In this document: positions 44,395 through 53,447 of the stretch, in pieces | How the letters are laid out: each line of letters begins with the position of its first letter | Position numbering within the stretch: position 1 is the first letter of the stretch | Assembly: GCA_050874665.1 (NCBI GenBank) | Contig: JBNMLC010000005.1 | Coordinates: 87,463 to 151,462 of the forward strand | Reading direction: 5' to 3' | Length of the DNA: 64,000 nucleotides | DNA from: RUG11237 sp050874665 | GTDB taxonomy: Bacteria; Bacillota; Clostridia; Lachnospirales; Lachnospiraceae | Translations under genes and position numbers: made by a program | Notes under the pieces: generated by a model | Database searches by the model: none | The model's input: the letters and a program-made list of their open reading frames with translations, nothing else | What the model was told of the DNA's origin: nothing

Positions 44395-46437
44395 TTATTT
44401 TAATACTATTTCTGTATCATATATTGTAAGCATACTGTCGCCACTGCCCTCTGTATAGCCAATACCAAACGTAGACGCTATCACATCTTCTCTAACAGTA
44501 AATTCACTATTTCTGCATTCCTGATCCACTACAATAAAACGAATCTGGTTTTCTTCTACCAGGCGAAGTAATTCTTCAGAGGATGCAGCAGAATACATTG
44601 CTTTTACCTGTTCATCTCTTGCAAATGTATCATACCCTGCAGACCATGCAAAATAAGACCAGCCATCAAAGAGCATAGCACCACCAAGCGTTACACGGTT
44701 CACTGTATAGGCCGGCGTTAAAAAGATATCCTTTGAATCTGCATTTTCAGCCACCCACTCTGTTACCGGATCATTTAAATCTAGCACTACAGAATGTCCT
44801 TCTCCATTTCGCACATAAATACTATACGCATCGTAGATACCGGTAGATGTCAGCAGTACAACCAGTATCGCCGCACCTATGTATCTTACAATATCCTTAT
44901 TCTTCACTATATCCGTAATAAAAGCTGCTACGATAATATCTAACAGCATGCAAGACATCATTATGTATTTATGATTTACCGTAGGATCAACTGTCAGAGA
45001 AACCGTAAATGCAAAAATAAACGGAGTTGCAAACACAAACGTCAGATATCTTTTCACACCTTTATAATACATAAACGCAGCCACCACAACCACAGCTAAA
45101 ATTCCAATTAATCTCAATATGTAAGAAGCAACGCCCCAGATATTTTTTGTTTCAGCAATAAATCCAAAGTAATACTGTGCCGAAATAGCAGATTCTGTCA
45201 TAAATACTTTTGACTGTATCATTGATAGCAATCCGGAAATTCCTGCTATAATTACAAAATCCAAACGTTTTCTGCTAAGTGCTGCTATAAAAAAGAGCAT
45301 TACCAAAAGTGCAATCAAAGCTGCTCCATTCCAAAAAGCACTTGCTCCGCTTAATACACCTATAAATATAGCCATTTTATAATTATTTATTTTCCAGCCA
45401 TCTGCGGTAAAGAATGTTTGCACAAAATACTGTTTTATCGTATTCTCTTTCTTATGTGACATCTCTGTCCACAATTCAAACGTTTCATATAATCTTGGAA
45501 GTACCAGAATCAGTACCAGCAGCATAATAGCCAGACACAATGCTAAATGTCTTTGATTTGCATATACATTTAAATTCCATAGTCCCCAGTTTTCATTTGT
45601 AGTATACCCAATAAATTCTGTGTTATTTTTCAGCTTTTGCCACCAGCTTTCTCCTTGTGCAGTTTCACACAAAAAGGTAAATAAGCTTTCCGAACTCCGG
45701 AATGTAAATAATAACGCTGCAAGATAACCCGCAAATCTTTTTCCTGTGATTTTTACTGCCAGGACATATAACAACATATACACAAACATCATACTAAAAA
45801 TGCTTGGTATATTAAACGCATAGTCAAGCCGCATACCCAGGAATTCTAAATTTCCTACAAGAAACTGGAACATAAAGTGATATTTTACGTCCACTCCGGC
45901 ATAATACGGGTACCAAGTAGGAAAATTATTTCCATAGGAAAATGATCTTATCATGCTAAGATGCGGGGAGAAATCGCTGAATACTGTATATCCAATATAT
46001 ACGTTTCCGTCCTTCACATAAAACGTATAGAACATCAATGCTGTAGTCAGAATAAGACACAAAATCAGAAAAACACACTCTGCTCCAATACATTTTTTCA
46101 CTTCACTTAAGAAAACAGGCTTTTGAAACCCACGTCTTTTTTTCTTCCAAATCAATAACGCTACTCCAAGCACCGTATAAAACACTAATGCAATTGCATT
46201 TGCACCAACTAATGGTGTCCTTGCATTTTGAAAAAAATGTGCAAGAATATACACACTCCATGTTACTAGCAGAATGCCGGTAATAGAAACTGCCGGCAGC
46301 CAAACCAACGCCGGAGAAACACAAATTATTTTTTTGTTGAAACTTTGATTCGTTACCTGAAAAATTTCAGGCACAATAAGGCTGCATATTACATATCCAA
46401 TAAAAAGACACACCGCCAGATAAATAATTGCTAACAT
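44395..46437 (-). CDS. Large polytopic membrane protein, GT-C-like
   Basis: 680 aa, about 14 membrane helices. The first large outer loop contains YTVFSDFSPHLSMIRSFSYG, then PTWYPYYAGVDVKYHFMFQF, again the D/H-bearing loop typical of GT-C glycosyltransferases and of YfhO-like proteins. A C-terminal outer domain (about 560-680) has DPVTEWVAENADSKDIFLTP and FIVVDQECRNS, a mixed alpha/beta region seen in many such transferases. No named family recognised. GGGAGA precedes the ATG. Confidence 0.55.
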   Translation of the reverse strand: MLAIIYLAVCLFIGYVICSLIVPEIFQVTNQSFNKKIICVSPALVWLPAVSITGILLVTWSVYILAHFFQNARTPLVGANAIALVFYTVLGVALLIWKKKRRGFQKPVFLSEVKKCIGAECVFLILCLILTTALMFYTFYVKDGNVYIGYTVFSDFSPHLSMIRSFSYGNNFPTWYPYYAGVDVKYHFMFQFLVGNLEFLGMRLDYAFNIPSIFSMMFVYMLLYVLAVKITGKRFAGYLAALLFTFRSSESLFTFLCETAQGESWWQKLKNNTEFIGYTTNENWGLWNLNVYANQRHLALCLAIMLLVLILVLPRLYETFELWTEMSHKKENTIKQYFVQTFFTADGWKINNYKMAIFIGVLSGASAFWNGAALIALLVMLFFIAALSRKRLDFVIIAGISGLLSMIQSKVFMTESAISAQYYFGFIAETKNIWGVASYILRLIGILAVVVVAAFMYYKGVKRYLTFVFATPFIFAFTVSLTVDPTVNHKYIMMSCMLLDIIVAAFITDIVKNKDIVRYIGAAILVVLLTSTGIYDAYSIYVRNGEGHSVVLDLNDPVTEWVAENADSKDIFLTPAYTVNRVTLGGAMLFDGWSYFAWSAGYDTFARDEQVKAMYSAASSEELLRLVEENQIRFIVVDQECRNSEFTVREDVIASTFGIGYTEGSGDSMLTIYDTEIVLK

Positions 46438-46483
46438 ATTTTCTCCCTTCCTCTTACATTACGATAGGCAGTCCAACGGCTGC

Positions 46484-47536
46484 CTATACATGATTACTAT
46501 TTAAGATTTTTCTTAATTTGCCACACGAAGCATAATCCATTCTGTTAAAACTTCCATACCAGGCAATAATATTATCCGAGTTCACGCTACTTTCAATCGT
46601 TTCCCCACTCTTCATTACAAATTCTATGGTATAAAGTTCATTCTGATCTACATAATCCTCATATACTTTATCATAAGTTGCATGGATAAAGCAACTTAAT
46701 ATTGCTGCAATTTCCGTATCCTTAGATATCTTTGCCATGTTTCCGCCATGTTCTACAAAAACCATTGCAATATCATCAAACATACTTTCTACGAAATGCT
46801 GAATAGAATTGGTAATTTTTTGTTTTGTTTCTTTACGAATTTGCGGATTTCTATATTCTTCTTCTTTATCTGCAATCAGTGCCCGCTTTCGATATGCAGG
46901 CGCCACAAAGAATATATAAAGAATAATTCCACAAAACATTAACGTTAGTCCACCCTGTAACCAATATTTTATGTTTTCTTCCTTCGCATACTGAATATAA
47001 TATACATCTGATACGATGCCGTCAATTTCCATTCTGTTACTGGTACCAAGCTGCTTTTCCAAAAACTCATAATTAAAGCAATCTTTTGGAAGCTTCTTTA
47101 TCACACCAAAAATTTCTGTTTCCTTTACCCTGGTCTGTTGCCTTGCCGTTCCCACTTCTTCCTCCACATAATCTGAGGTTGGAAGTTTGTCTAATTGCAC
47201 GCTATTATATGTATCCGCAAAAACAGTAATATACTGCTGCTTCTCTTCTCCCTTTACTCCAATCGGCACCACATAACAATCATACAATTCATACGTACCA
47301 TAACAACATAAAGTAGACTTCACGGTTCCTTTCACATACATATTTTTGCGAAGTCTATCCAAGGTCACATTTTCTAATTTTTCCAAATTTCTGTACCGTT
47401 CTAACTTTTGACAGCCCCAAAGTGCCATAACGCAGCCTGTAACAACAAACAGAAAGACAAAAACCAATGCAACACTGGCCTGTTCGCCTTTTGCCAAGCT
47501 AAAACGCCTCTTCGTCTTTTTACTACTCATGGTCAT
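46484..47536 (-). CDS. Unrecognised two-helix membrane protein, 350 aa
   Basis: No family recognised. Residues 22-45 and 196-215 are membrane helices. The region between them (about 50-190) would be outside the cell and contains ENVTLDRLRKNMYVKGTV and DCYVVPIGVKG. The C-terminal part (220-350) is cytoplasmic and soluble, with a helical stretch ETKQKITNSIQHFVESMFD. It is the first gene of the cluster, after a promoter at 47579-47607, which suggests a sensor, scaffold or partner role for the GT-C-like proteins downstream. AAGGG six bases before the ATG. Confidence 0.6.
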   Translation of the reverse strand: MTMSSKKTKRRFSLAKGEQASVALVFVFLFVVTGCVMALWGCQKLERYRNLEKLENVTLDRLRKNMYVKGTVKSTLCCYGTYELYDCYVVPIGVKGEEKQQYITVFADTYNSVQLDKLPTSDYVEEEVGTARQQTRVKETEIFGVIKKLPKDCFNYEFLEKQLGTSNRMEIDGIVSDVYYIQYAKEENIKYWLQGGLTLMFCGIILYIFFVAPAYRKRALIADKEEEYRNPQIRKETKQKITNSIQHFVESMFDDIAMVFVEHGGNMAKISKDTEIAAILSCFIHATYDKVYEDYVDQNELYTIEFVMKSGETIESSVNSDNIIAWYGSFNRMDYASCGKLRKILNSNHV

Positions 47537-47578
47537 CCTACACCCTTATCTTCTCAAAGCTTTTTAAATGTTACAAAA

Positions 47579-47607
47579 ATATTAACATTTTTATAATAAA
47601 AAGGCAA
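47579..47607 (-). promoter_or_regulatory. Promoter of the GT-C/acyltransferase cluster
   Basis: Minus strand TTGCCT (47602-47607), 17-base spacer, TAATAT (47579-47584), about 45 nt before the first gene. Confidence 0.6.
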
Positions 47608-47688
47608 GATGTAAATATTACCGAAAAGCAGTGATGAATTTAGTCGATTTTTCACCTTTTTGTATGCAACTTGCTGTTTTTTGCCTCA

Positions 47689-47709
47689 TCGACCACTATT
47701 TTTAGTCGA
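47689..47709 (-). repeat. Inverted repeat after pyruvate kinase
   Basis: TCGAC at one end and GTCGA at the other, with an inner ACTA-TTTT-TAGT hairpin. A second TTTAGTCGA copy lies at 47639-47647. No T run follows, so termination of pyk here is uncertain. Confidence 0.4.
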
Positions 47710-47722
47710 ATAGAGCAGCTTT

Positions 47723-49162
47723 TTATATTTCCTGACGCATATCTTCACCAACTACATGTACTTTAATTAAATTTGTAGTACCGGAAATTCCTAATGGAAT
47801 TCCTGTGGTAATTACCACCGTATCACCGGTTTGTACATATCCGGCGTTTTTTACAGCCTCCACTGCATGCTCTAGCAAAGAAAATGTTTCATGTTCTTCT
47901 GAAATAAGCAGCGGGTAAACACCCCAGGAAAGGCTTAAATTCCTATATACACTTTCCGATGTAGTGCAGCTAATAATTGGTACACCCGGCCGGAAGGTAT
48001 CAATGGCTCTTGCTGTTCTGCCTGATTTTGTAACAGCAATGATTGCCTTTGCCTCTAAATCATGTGCCGAAAGACAGGTAGCTCTTGCGATTACCTTTGT
48101 AATATCTAATTTTGCGTAATTATATCTTTTTTGAAAATTTTCTCGGTAATCAATGGCCTGTTCTGTTCTCTCAATAATCCTCACCATAGTTTTTACAGAT
48201 TCTACCGGATATAAACCTGCTGCTGTTTCTCCCGACAACATAACTGCACTGCTGCCATCATAAATAGCATTCGCTACATCTGTCGTTTCTGCTCTGGTTG
48301 GTCTTGGATTTTTCATCATAGAATCTAACATTTGTGTAGCCGTGATTACCTTTTTTCCTGCTTCTATAACTTTTTTAATAATCATTTTCTGCAAAATAGG
48401 AACCTCTTCATTTGGGATCTCTACTCCCATATCCCCTCTTGCAATCATGACACCATCTGCCTGCTCTATAATTTCATCGATATTCTCCACGCCTTCTGAG
48501 TTCTCTATCTTGGCAATAATTTCAATTTGTGCAGCATTGTATTCTCGCAAAATTTCTTTTACCGCTAAAATATCTTTGGCGTTTCTAGTGAAAGATGTCG
48601 CAATGAAATCCACTCCTAATTCGATACCCAATATAATATCCTCTCTATCCTTCTGACTGATAAAGGGCATACTTAAATGAGCTCCCGGAATATTTACACC
48701 TTTATAATCAGATATCACCCCATCATTCAAAACTTTGCAAACAACATCTTCCTCATTCTTCTCTAGAACTACCATAGCAATCAATCCGTCATCTACTAAA
48801 ATTGTCATTCCTTCTAACACGTCCAAGGGAAATTTTTGATAGGTAACAGACACAATATTTTCTGTCCCTTCCATTTCTCTGGTGGTAAAGGTAAAGGTCT
48901 GCCCATGTTTCACTTTTATCTTTCCATGTTCAAATTTCTTTACGCGAATCTCCGGTCCTTTCGTGTCCAATAACACAGCAACCGGCTTTCCACATTCTTC
49001 TGCAGCCCTTCTCAATTGTACATACCGTTCCTTATGTTGTTCGTGTGTCCCATGAGAGAAATTAAATCTTGCCACATTCATTCCTGCTTCTATTAGTGCC
49101 CTTAATTTTTCCGCAGAATCTGTAGCCGGCCCTAGTGTGCATACAATCTTTGTTTTTTTCAT
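47723..49162 (-). CDS. pyk: Pyruvate kinase
   Basis: 479 aa, the standard bacterial length without the extra PEP-utiliser domain of bacilli. Motifs: TKIVCTLGPATDS, RFNFSHGTHEQH, the catalytic-lysine region EIIAKIENSEGVENIDEI, MIARGDMGVEIP, and the signature TRAETTDVANAIYDG. It forms pyruvate and ATP from phosphoenolpyruvate. AGGAG ten bases before the ATG. No clear promoter hexamers were found in the 120 nt upstream, although the EF-G terminator at 49286 isolates it from that gene. Confidence 0.97.
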   Translation of the reverse strand: MKKTKIVCTLGPATDSAEKLRALIEAGMNVARFNFSHGTHEQHKERYVQLRRAAEECGKPVAVLLDTKGPEIRVKKFEHGKIKVKHGQTFTFTTREMEGTENIVSVTYQKFPLDVLEGMTILVDDGLIAMVVLEKNEEDVVCKVLNDGVISDYKGVNIPGAHLSMPFISQKDREDIILGIELGVDFIATSFTRNAKDILAVKEILREYNAAQIEIIAKIENSEGVENIDEIIEQADGVMIARGDMGVEIPNEEVPILQKMIIKKVIEAGKKVITATQMLDSMMKNPRPTRAETTDVANAIYDGSSAVMLSGETAAGLYPVESVKTMVRIIERTEQAIDYRENFQKRYNYAKLDITKVIARATCLSAHDLEAKAIIAVTKSGRTARAIDTFRPGVPIISCTTSESVYRNLSLSWGVYPLLISEEHETFSLLEHAVEAVKNAGYVQTGDTVVITTGIPLGISGTTNLIKVHVVGEDMRQEI

Positions 49163-49285
49163 GCTGAGTAATCTCCTTTATATGCTGGATATTTGATTGC
49201 TGATATATGATATATAAAACAATCTGTCTTTTTAGTATGCAGGAGATTTTCTTATTTTATTCCGTAAATCATGTTAAATTTTAGT

Positions 49286-49315
49286 AAAAACCGGTCTGGA
49301 AACTCCAGACCGGTT
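49286..49315 (-). terminator. Terminator of the EF-G-like gene
   Basis: AACCGGTCTGGA pairs perfectly with TCCAGACCGGTT (12 bp) around a three-base loop, followed by TTTTT on the minus strand. Confidence 0.92.
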
Positions 49316-49328
49316 CACAACAATACTT

Positions 49329-51422
49329 TTAATCTTCTTCTTGATTTTCTGCAACCTTAGATGCTCTTGCCTTTATTTCTGCCTGTTGAATATCTGACGG
49401 TGCCTGTTCATATCTTACAAATTCATAACTGTACTCACCATAGCCACCTGTCATAGAACGGAGTACGGTGCAATATCCCTGCAGACTCATAATTGGCACT
49501 TCCGCCTCTACAATTTGCTTTCCCTCCGCAATCGGGGTCATTCCCATTACGCGACCTCTCCGTTTATTCAAATCCCCCATGACATCTCCAGTATATTCGT
49601 CTGGAACAATTACCTTCAAAGACGCAATTGGCTCTAACAGAATCGGCTCTGCCTCCATAAAACCTTTCTTGAAAGCCTGCATCGCCGCTTTCTTAAACGC
49701 CATTTCTGAAGAGTCCACCGAATGATAGGAACCATCATATAGAATTCCTTTTACTCCCACGACAGGATACGCTGCCAGAGGACCTCTTTTTACACTTTCC
49801 TGCATACCTTTTTCTACTGCAGGGAAGAAATTTTTAGGAACAGCTCCACCTACAACAATCTGTTCGAATACATACGGTGTTTCTAAATCCCCAGAAGGTT
49901 CAAAACGCATTTTCACATGCCCATACTGCCCATGCCCTCCAGACTGTTTCTTATATTTCGCCTCTACATCTGAATTTTTCTTAATTGTCTCACGAAATGC
50001 AATCTTAGGTTTAGAAAGTTCTATTTCTACCTTATATTCATTTCGTAACCTGCTGCATACAATTTCTAAATGCTGCTCGCCCATTCCATATAAAAGCATC
50101 TGACCATTTTCCATATCATTCACAGATTTCAGTGTTAAGTCCTCATGCATCATTTTCTGCAATGCCTGAGCTGCTTTATCAATCTCAGCCTTATTCTTTA
50201 CTTTATAACGCATATAGGTATATGGCACAGATATCTCTGTTTTTCCATACTGAATGGTTGTTGCCTTCGTAGACAAGGTATTTCCTGTACGAGCCGCCGT
50301 CAGTTTTGCAATCGCACCTATATCGCCGGCATGAAGTTCTGTTACTTCAATAGGTTTATTTCCTCTAAGGATATAAATTTTACCCAATTTTTCTTCCATG
50401 TCTTTATCTTTGTTATAAATCATATCTCCAGCCTTTAACACACCGGAGCAAACCTTGACAAATGAATATTTTCCTATAAATGGGTCTACTAGTGTCTTAA
50501 AAACATATGCAGACTTAGCCTTCGAAAAATCATAATTAGCTTCGAAGATTTCGTTGGTCTTTAGATTTACACCTGCAAATTTCCTATTCTCCGGACTTGG
50601 CATATACTTTACAATATCATCTAATAATGTATAAATACCCTGACAAAGTATATTAGATCCCATAGAAATCGGAACAATACTTCCATCGTTTACATTGGCA
50701 CGAAGTGCCGCACGAATTTCAGCCTCTGAAAAAGTATCACCATTAAAATAGCGTTCCATCATTTCTTCGCTTGTTTCGGCTACAGCTTCCATTAAAGTAT
50801 CACGGTAAATTTCCAAATTTGCCTTGCTATACTCAGGAATCTCACATTCCTCTACTTCCTTTCCAATCCAACGATTTCCCGTCTGACTGATTACATTAAT
50901 ATAGCCAACAAACTTCTCATTTTCTCTGATTGGCAAATGAAATGGTGCAATCTTTTTTCCATACAATTGTGTAAGGTCTTCCACTACCTGTCGGTAGGAA
51001 GCATTATCAATATCCATATGTGTAACAAAAAACATGCGCGGTAATTTATATTTTTCACATATTTCCCATGCTTTTTTTGTTCCTACTTCAATTCCGGCTT
51101 TTCCATTTACAACAATAATTGCTGCATCCGCCGCAGATACTGCTTCTTCTACCTCGCCAACAAAGTCAAAATATCCTGGTGCGTCAAGAACATTGATTTT
51201 CACTCCATCCCATTCTATTGGTACCAGAGATGTGCTGATTGAAAATTGCCTGCTTTGTTCTTCCTTACCAAAATCGCTAATTGTATTTTTATCGGCTATT
51301 TTCCCCATTCTGGATGTAATTCCTCCAAGATATGCCATTGCTTCCGTCAAACTGGTTTTGCCACCCCCCCCATGACCTAATAGTACGATGTTACGAATTT
51401 TGTCCGTCGTGTAAACATTCAT
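49329..51422 (-). CDS. Elongation factor G-like GTPase (EF-G paralogue)
   Basis: 697 aa with the full EF-G domain order (G, II, III, IV, V). The G1 loop is GHGGGGKTSLTEA (16-28) rather than the GHIDAGKTT of housekeeping EF-G, and the G3 motif is DAPGYFDF (80-87). The G4 motif is THMD (134-137) instead of NKxD. Domain IV has the HGQYGHVKMRFEP segment. This places it in the second EF-G-like clade of Firmicutes, whose role is unclear; a true fusA should lie elsewhere with rpsL/rpsG. GGGAGGGG nine bases before the ATG. Confidence 0.85.
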   Translation of the reverse strand: MNVYTTDKIRNIVLLGHGGGGKTSLTEAMAYLGGITSRMGKIADKNTISDFGKEEQSRQFSISTSLVPIEWDGVKINVLDAPGYFDFVGEVEEAVSAADAAIIVVNGKAGIEVGTKKAWEICEKYKLPRMFFVTHMDIDNASYRQVVEDLTQLYGKKIAPFHLPIRENEKFVGYINVISQTGNRWIGKEVEECEIPEYSKANLEIYRDTLMEAVAETSEEMMERYFNGDTFSEAEIRAALRANVNDGSIVPISMGSNILCQGIYTLLDDIVKYMPSPENRKFAGVNLKTNEIFEANYDFSKAKSAYVFKTLVDPFIGKYSFVKVCSGVLKAGDMIYNKDKDMEEKLGKIYILRGNKPIEVTELHAGDIGAIAKLTAARTGNTLSTKATTIQYGKTEISVPYTYMRYKVKNKAEIDKAAQALQKMMHEDLTLKSVNDMENGQMLLYGMGEQHLEIVCSRLRNEYKVEIELSKPKIAFRETIKKNSDVEAKYKKQSGGHGQYGHVKMRFEPSGDLETPYVFEQIVVGGAVPKNFFPAVEKGMQESVKRGPLAAYPVVGVKGILYDGSYHSVDSSEMAFKKAAMQAFKKGFMEAEPILLEPIASLKVIVPDEYTGDVMGDLNKRRGRVMGMTPIAEGKQIVEAEVPIMSLQGYCTVLRSMTGGYGEYSYEFVRYEQAPSDIQQAEIKARASKVAENQEED

Positions 51423-51464
51423 ATAATGCCCCTCCCATATAATAGTTTTTATATTTTTATTATT

Positions 51465-53156
51465 CTAGATATCATCTCTTAATACAAATTGTTCTGCAAT
51501 GCCACTTAATGTTTCTGCCTGTGCCGACAATTCTTCACTCGTAGCAGAACATTCTTCTGATGCCGCTGAATTTGACTGAACCACATCCGATATCTGATTT
51601 ACCCCAGAAGATGCTTCTTCCATAGCTTTCGCCTGTTCTAATGAACTTTCACTTAAGCTCTTAGATGAGTCTGCAATGAATTTCATACCAGTAACAACTT
51701 CCTCCATAGAGGATGCCGCACGCTCTGCTACCTGATTTCCCTCTTCCACTTCTTTCAAAGCACCGCCAATCAATTCTCTTGTATCAACAGCAGACTGGGC
51801 ACTCTGCTCTGCCAGATTACGAATCTGTTCTGCTACAACTGCAAATCCTTTACCAGCTTCCCCTGCTCTGGCTGCCTCAATAGCCGCATTCAAAGAAAGT
51901 AAATTCGTCTGGCTTGCAATATCCTCAATTCCATAAATAATCGTTTCAATTTTTTTAGATGTTTCATTGATACGCTCCATAGCTTCCATCAACGCTTCCA
52001 TCTCTAAACGGCTCTTATCTGCTTCCGCTGCATATGTCTGTGCTTTTTCATAAGAATCCTTCAAATCATCTGCCGTTTGTCTTACGTTCTCCGAAATTGT
52101 AGTAATCGTAGCCTGTAATTCTTCTACTGCACCCGCTTGCTCCATAGCACCTTCAGCTACATCTTGTGCGGATACAGCCAGATTTTCCGCCCCCGCTTTT
52201 ACTTGTTCTGATGCCTCTGTAACATTTTTTAAAGTTCCATTCATCTGATGATTCATTTTAGACATTGCTTCTTTTAAGGCACTGAATCTTCCTACATACT
52301 TCTCTGCTATACCACTTGTAACTGTGAAATTTCCCTCTGCCATAGCCCCCATAATATTTCCAGCATCTGTGATAATAAGATTTAAAGTGTCTGCCATCTT
52401 TTTGCTTTCATCAATCATTTCAGCAACTTCATCTTTTATATGATGCTCTGGGAAGGGACTATCCAAATCTCCCTGTGCAAAAGTTTCTAAACGATTTGCA
52501 AGCTCCTTCAATGGTTTCTCAATAGTTACTGCTAAATTAGTTCCCATTTTGAGAGACAAATACATGCATGTAACAATACAAACTATAACAACCAGCAGCA
52601 AAATATTCTTGACAACATTGACCATGCTGTGTACCTGTTCACCTTTTGTTACATTTAGATTCATCAAATCAGCCATTTTAGCATATACTGCATCAAATCT
52701 AGGCGATAATTCTTCCACTTCTTTCTTCTGCGCATTAGCACTCCTTTCTTCATCGGTTACAGAACCCTGCTTCATAACTTCATCGCTTAGTTCCCAATAA
52801 CCCTCCAATTCACTCAGAATATTACTATAGGATTCTTTTCCCTCTTTGGTAACCGTAGAGCCTTCTACATCAGCCAAATACGTTTCAAATGCTTCCTTGT
52901 TCTGCGCATATCTTTCCTTCATAGCGTTAATCTCTTCTTCATCCGTATACCCGACCGCTGCTCTTAATGAACTTCTTGCCTCTGTAAATACCACCATAGC
53001 TTTTCCAATATCCCCCTGTGAAAAGCCGTAATTTTGCAAAGCATTGCTGTATTGTTCTGATACCACAGCTAACATTATCCCACTAATAAATGCTATTGCA
53101 CTCATAATAATAGTTACGGTCAAAAAGGAGCGCTGCAACCTCTTTTTGATTTTCAT
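51465..53156 (-). CDS. Methyl-accepting chemotaxis protein
   Basis: 563 aa from the ATG at 53156 (AGGTG upstream); an alternative ATG at 53174 also has GGGGA. Membrane helices at about 5-30 and 185-210 flank a helical outer sensor of the four-helix-bundle type (QNYGFSQGDIGKAM...). HAMP follows (about 215-265), then the signalling domain with the hairpin tip IEDIASQTNLLSLNAAIEAARAGEAG (split across about 415-440). No C-terminal CheR-binding pentapeptide is seen. The ligand is unknown. Its presence implies a motile or twitching cell. Confidence 0.92.
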   Translation of the reverse strand: MKIKKRLQRSFLTVTIIMSAIAFISGIMLAVVSEQYSNALQNYGFSQGDIGKAMVVFTEARSSLRAAVGYTDEEEINAMKERYAQNKEAFETYLADVEGSTVTKEGKESYSNILSELEGYWELSDEVMKQGSVTDEERSANAQKKEVEELSPRFDAVYAKMADLMNLNVTKGEQVHSMVNVVKNILLLVVIVCIVTCMYLSLKMGTNLAVTIEKPLKELANRLETFAQGDLDSPFPEHHIKDEVAEMIDESKKMADTLNLIITDAGNIMGAMAEGNFTVTSGIAEKYVGRFSALKEAMSKMNHQMNGTLKNVTEASEQVKAGAENLAVSAQDVAEGAMEQAGAVEELQATITTISENVRQTADDLKDSYEKAQTYAAEADKSRLEMEALMEAMERINETSKKIETIIYGIEDIASQTNLLSLNAAIEAARAGEAGKGFAVVAEQIRNLAEQSAQSAVDTRELIGGALKEVEEGNQVAERAASSMEEVVTGMKFIADSSKSLSESSLEQAKAMEEASSGVNQISDVVQSNSAASEECSATSEELSAQAETLSGIAEQFVLRDDI

Positions 53157-53212
53157 GTCTTTTTCACCTTTCATATACATCCCCACTTCCATTTGAATAA
53201 TTGTTAAATAAA

Positions 53213-53241
53213 ATTATACCATATGCATTCCCGCCATTCAA
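53213..53241 (-). promoter_or_regulatory. Promoter of the chemotaxis receptor gene
   Basis: Minus strand TTGAAT (53236-53241), 17-base spacer, TATAAT (53213-53218), about 55 nt before the chosen start. The other 200 nt of this intergenic stretch (53242-53447) hold no gene I can support. Confidence 0.75.
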
Positions 53242-53405
53242 TATATTTTGGATTATTTTTACAATTTTATTGTGAAATCAAAAATATTTTTGTGCATTTT
53301 TTCTGTTTCGTTACTTGTTGCAGTCAATTCACAAGGCAGTTGTTTCAATATTCTTTCTCACAAATGTATCTTTGTAAATGTCATTGAGCGTTTAAAAATT
53401 GGAAA

Positions 53406-53416
53406 AGCAATTGTTT
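53406..53416 (+). repeat. 11-bp direct repeat, left copy beside the RM island
   Basis: AGCAATTGTTT, 32 nt beyond the stop codon of the FokI-like gene. An identical copy lies at 57195-57205 on the other side of the island. Confidence 0.4.
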
Positions 53417-53447
53417 CTTTGTCATTTATTATTTACACAACCTACTT

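Noticed and set aside
47639..47709. Repeated TTTAGTCGA motifs after pyruvate kinase
   Set aside because: As a regulatory array the evidence is too thin: two copies and one inverted copy in AT-rich DNA. Listed only as an inverted repeat.
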